Source: Actinomycetes bacterium (lineage in GTDB: Bacteria > Actinomycetota > Acidimicrobiia > Spongiisociales > UBA5794). From it: a DNA stretch of 6,790 bases. Under the pieces are notes generated by a model. The model had not been told where the DNA came from. It ran no database searches and was given only the letters and a program-made list of their open reading frames with translations. Within the stretch, counting starts at the first letter, position 1. Every line of letters begins with the position of its first letter. The stretch is taken from positions 1 through 6,790 of the forward strand of contig JAMBLK010000159.1 of the NCBI GenBank assembly GCA_023336855.1. The letters run 5' to 3'. Position numbers and translations under genes: made by a program. This document shows positions 5,670 to 6,790 of the stretch, piece by piece.

Positions 5670-6565
5670 CAGGTGATTTCAGCGCATCCTTTGTGGGATT
5701 CGGGTTCGACCTGAAGCGTGGCATAGGCGACGCCGTGATCCTGGAGGATCGATCGAGCCTGATCAAGCACCGGGTGTGGTCGGGCGTCTTCGATGATCAT
5801 CAGGTGGACGGTTCCGACTTCCATGTCCGAAGTGAGTGTCCATATGTGGAGGTCGTGCACGTCAACGACGTCGGGAACCTTGCGGAGTTCGGATGCGATC
5901 TGGTCGAGGTCAAGGTCTTCCGGTGCGGCCTGGAGGAGGATGTGTAGAGCCTTTCGGGCGAGACGCCATGCTCGTGGGAGGATGAACAGACCGATGGCTG
6001 CGGCGATGATCGGGTCGATGATCGTCCAACCGGTGATCCAAACGGCCACAGCAGCGATGATGACCCCGATTGATCCGATGAGGTCGGCGAGCACCTCGAC
6101 GTAGGCGCCTTCGACGTTGAGGGATTCGTCGGCTCCGCGTCTCAGGAGCCGCCAAGCAATGATGTTGACGACCAGGCCAACGACGGCGACGGCGGTCATC
6201 GGTCCCGTGAGGATTCCAGGCGGCGATTCGATGCGTCTTACGGCTTCGTACAGGACGTAGCCGGCCACGGCGAATAGCAACACCGCGTTGGCGAGTGCGG
6301 CGAGGATCTCGGTTCGGTAGAGACCGTAGGTGCGTTGAGTCTGGTCGCCTGCCTTGTCGGCGGCGAGTATGGCGGCAAGAGCCATGCCCAGACCGAGGGC
6401 ATCGGTGGCCATGTGGCCGGCATCTGAGATAAGCGCCAGCGAGCCGGTCAGCCACCCGGCGACGGCTTCTGCGACCATGAATCCCACCACCAAGACGAAG
6501 GCGATCGTCAACGATTTGAGGTGGCGTCGGCTGGCGCGGACCGTGTGGTCGTGACCGCCGCTCAC
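5666..6565 (-). CDS. Cation diffusion facilitator (CDF) metal exporter, CzcD/ZitB type
   Basis: A complete 299-residue CDF transporter that exports divalent metal (Zn, Co or Cd likely) in exchange for protons. It shows six membrane helices, a short His-containing N-terminus (GGHDH), and the helix-2 metal motif SDAGHMATD (D48, H51, D55). The helix-5 motif reads EVLAD (E157, D161). The cytoplasmic C-terminal domain starts near residue 212 and contains DVHDLHIWTLTS (235-246), the usual CDF dimer/metal-binding signature. In most Zn-transporting CDFs the first helix-5 residue is His; here it is Glu, which may affect metal choice. The GTG start overlaps the stop of the upstream ArsR gene by four bases (GTGA), so the two are co-translated. 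Expression is expected to rise when the ArsR protein binds metal and leaves the operator, which must lie beyond the right edge. Confidence 0.93.
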   Translation of the reverse strand: MSGGHDHTVRASRRHLKSLTIAFVLVVGFMVAEAVAGWLTGSLALISDAGHMATDALGLGMALAAILAADKAGDQTQRTYGLYRTEILAALANAVLLFAVAGYVLYEAVRRIESPPGILTGPMTAVAVVGLVVNIIAWRLLRRGADESLNVEGAYVEVLADLIGSIGVIIAAVAVWITGWTIIDPIIAAAIGLFILPRAWRLARKALHILLQAAPEDLDLDQIASELRKVPDVVDVHDLHIWTLTSDMEVGTVHLMIIEDARPHPVLDQARSILQDHGVAYATLQVEPESHKGCAEITW

Positions 6566-6790
6566 GGATGGTTTCCGTGGTCATGCAGGTAGTGCCCGAC
6601 CGCAACATCGAGAAGAACACGCACATGGCTGTCCGCGATGCGATACCGGACCTCGCGCCCCACGCGTGTGGAACGCACCAATCCCGCCAGTCGTAGCTGC
6701 CGCAGTTGATGGCTGGTGGCCGACTCGGACGATTTCACCAGATCCGCGATGTCGCCGACTCGCAGTTCTCCCGATTCGAACAGGGCGTAT
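6562..6790 (-). CDS. ArsR/SmtB-family metal-sensing repressor (partial, N-terminus outside window)
   Basis: About 75 C-terminal residues are present; the start lies past the right edge. The winged helix-turn-helix is clear: ELRVGDIADLVKSSESATSH, then QLRQLRLAGLVRSTRVGREV and RYRI. The last helix carries D-x-H-x10-H-x2-H (within DSHVRVLLDVAVGHYLHDH), which is exactly the alpha-5 Zn/Co site spacing of SmtB, CzrA and NmtR. The alpha-3 cysteine site of arsenic/cadmium sensors (ELCVCD) is absent: it reads ELRVGD here. It should therefore repress its own operon and release DNA on binding Zn, Co or Ni. Extra His residues follow near the C-terminus (HDHGNHP), which in NmtR-like sensors can add ligands. 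It overlaps the exporter gene by GTGA, matching czrA-czrB-type operons. Confidence 0.92.
   Translation of the reverse strand, partial: YALFESGELRVGDIADLVKSSESATSHQLRQLRLAGLVRSTRVGREVRYRIADSHVRVLLDVAVGHYLHDHGNHP

Noticed and set aside
1..6790. CRISPR arrays, insertion sequences, rRNA, long tandem repeats
   Set aside because: None seen on either strand. The only mobile-element traces are the integrase remnant and the tRNA-like fragment.

Overview
The window reads like high-GC chromosomal DNA from an actinobacterium or a close relative. The real reading frames have strongly G/C-biased third codon positions, several starts are GTG, and neighbouring genes overlap by four bases. The integrase remnant and the ArsR/CDF pair also look actinobacterial. 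I cannot place it more finely. GC content was judged by eye, not counted.

Left part (1-2079, + strand): a promoter with MerR-type architecture (TTGACC, a roughly 20-bp spacer filled by a near-perfect dyad, TATGTT) precedes a basic, disordered 81-residue protein. An ATGA overlap then leads into a complete 566-residue UbiB/AarF (ABC1) atypical kinase with two C-terminal membrane helices. Middle-left (2080-2910): there is no long gene. A 9-bp hairpin is followed by one or two very short frames with good Shine-Dalgarno sequences, among them a Cys/His peptide. After these come two mutually exclusive small hairpins and an intrinsic terminator. This is the least explained part of the window. Next (2911-3438) is the N-terminal half of a tyrosine recombinase, broken by an in-frame TAG and lacking its catalytic domain.

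Right part (- strand): a complete 437-residue APC-superfamily amino-acid permease (3555-4868), then about 520 bases with no convincing gene, holding an inverted repeat and a sequence resembling the 3' half of a tRNA. From 5391 to the right edge lies an apparent operon read leftwards: an ArsR/SmtB-type metal sensor cut by the window edge, a CDF metal exporter, and a possible 92-residue third gene. Adjacent members overlap by GTGA.

The clearest joint function is the last one. An ArsR repressor with an alpha-5 Zn/Co-type site is coupled to a cation-diffusion-facilitator exporter, forming a metal-efflux switch. The kinase unit may be controlled separately by a MerR-family activator. The integrase relic and the tRNA-like fragment suggest past insertion and rearrangement between the conserved genes. 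No complete new defence or biosynthetic system is visible. The best candidates for something undescribed are the short-peptide/hairpin unit at 2192-2608 and the MerR-like promoter driving a small protein plus a UbiB kinase.
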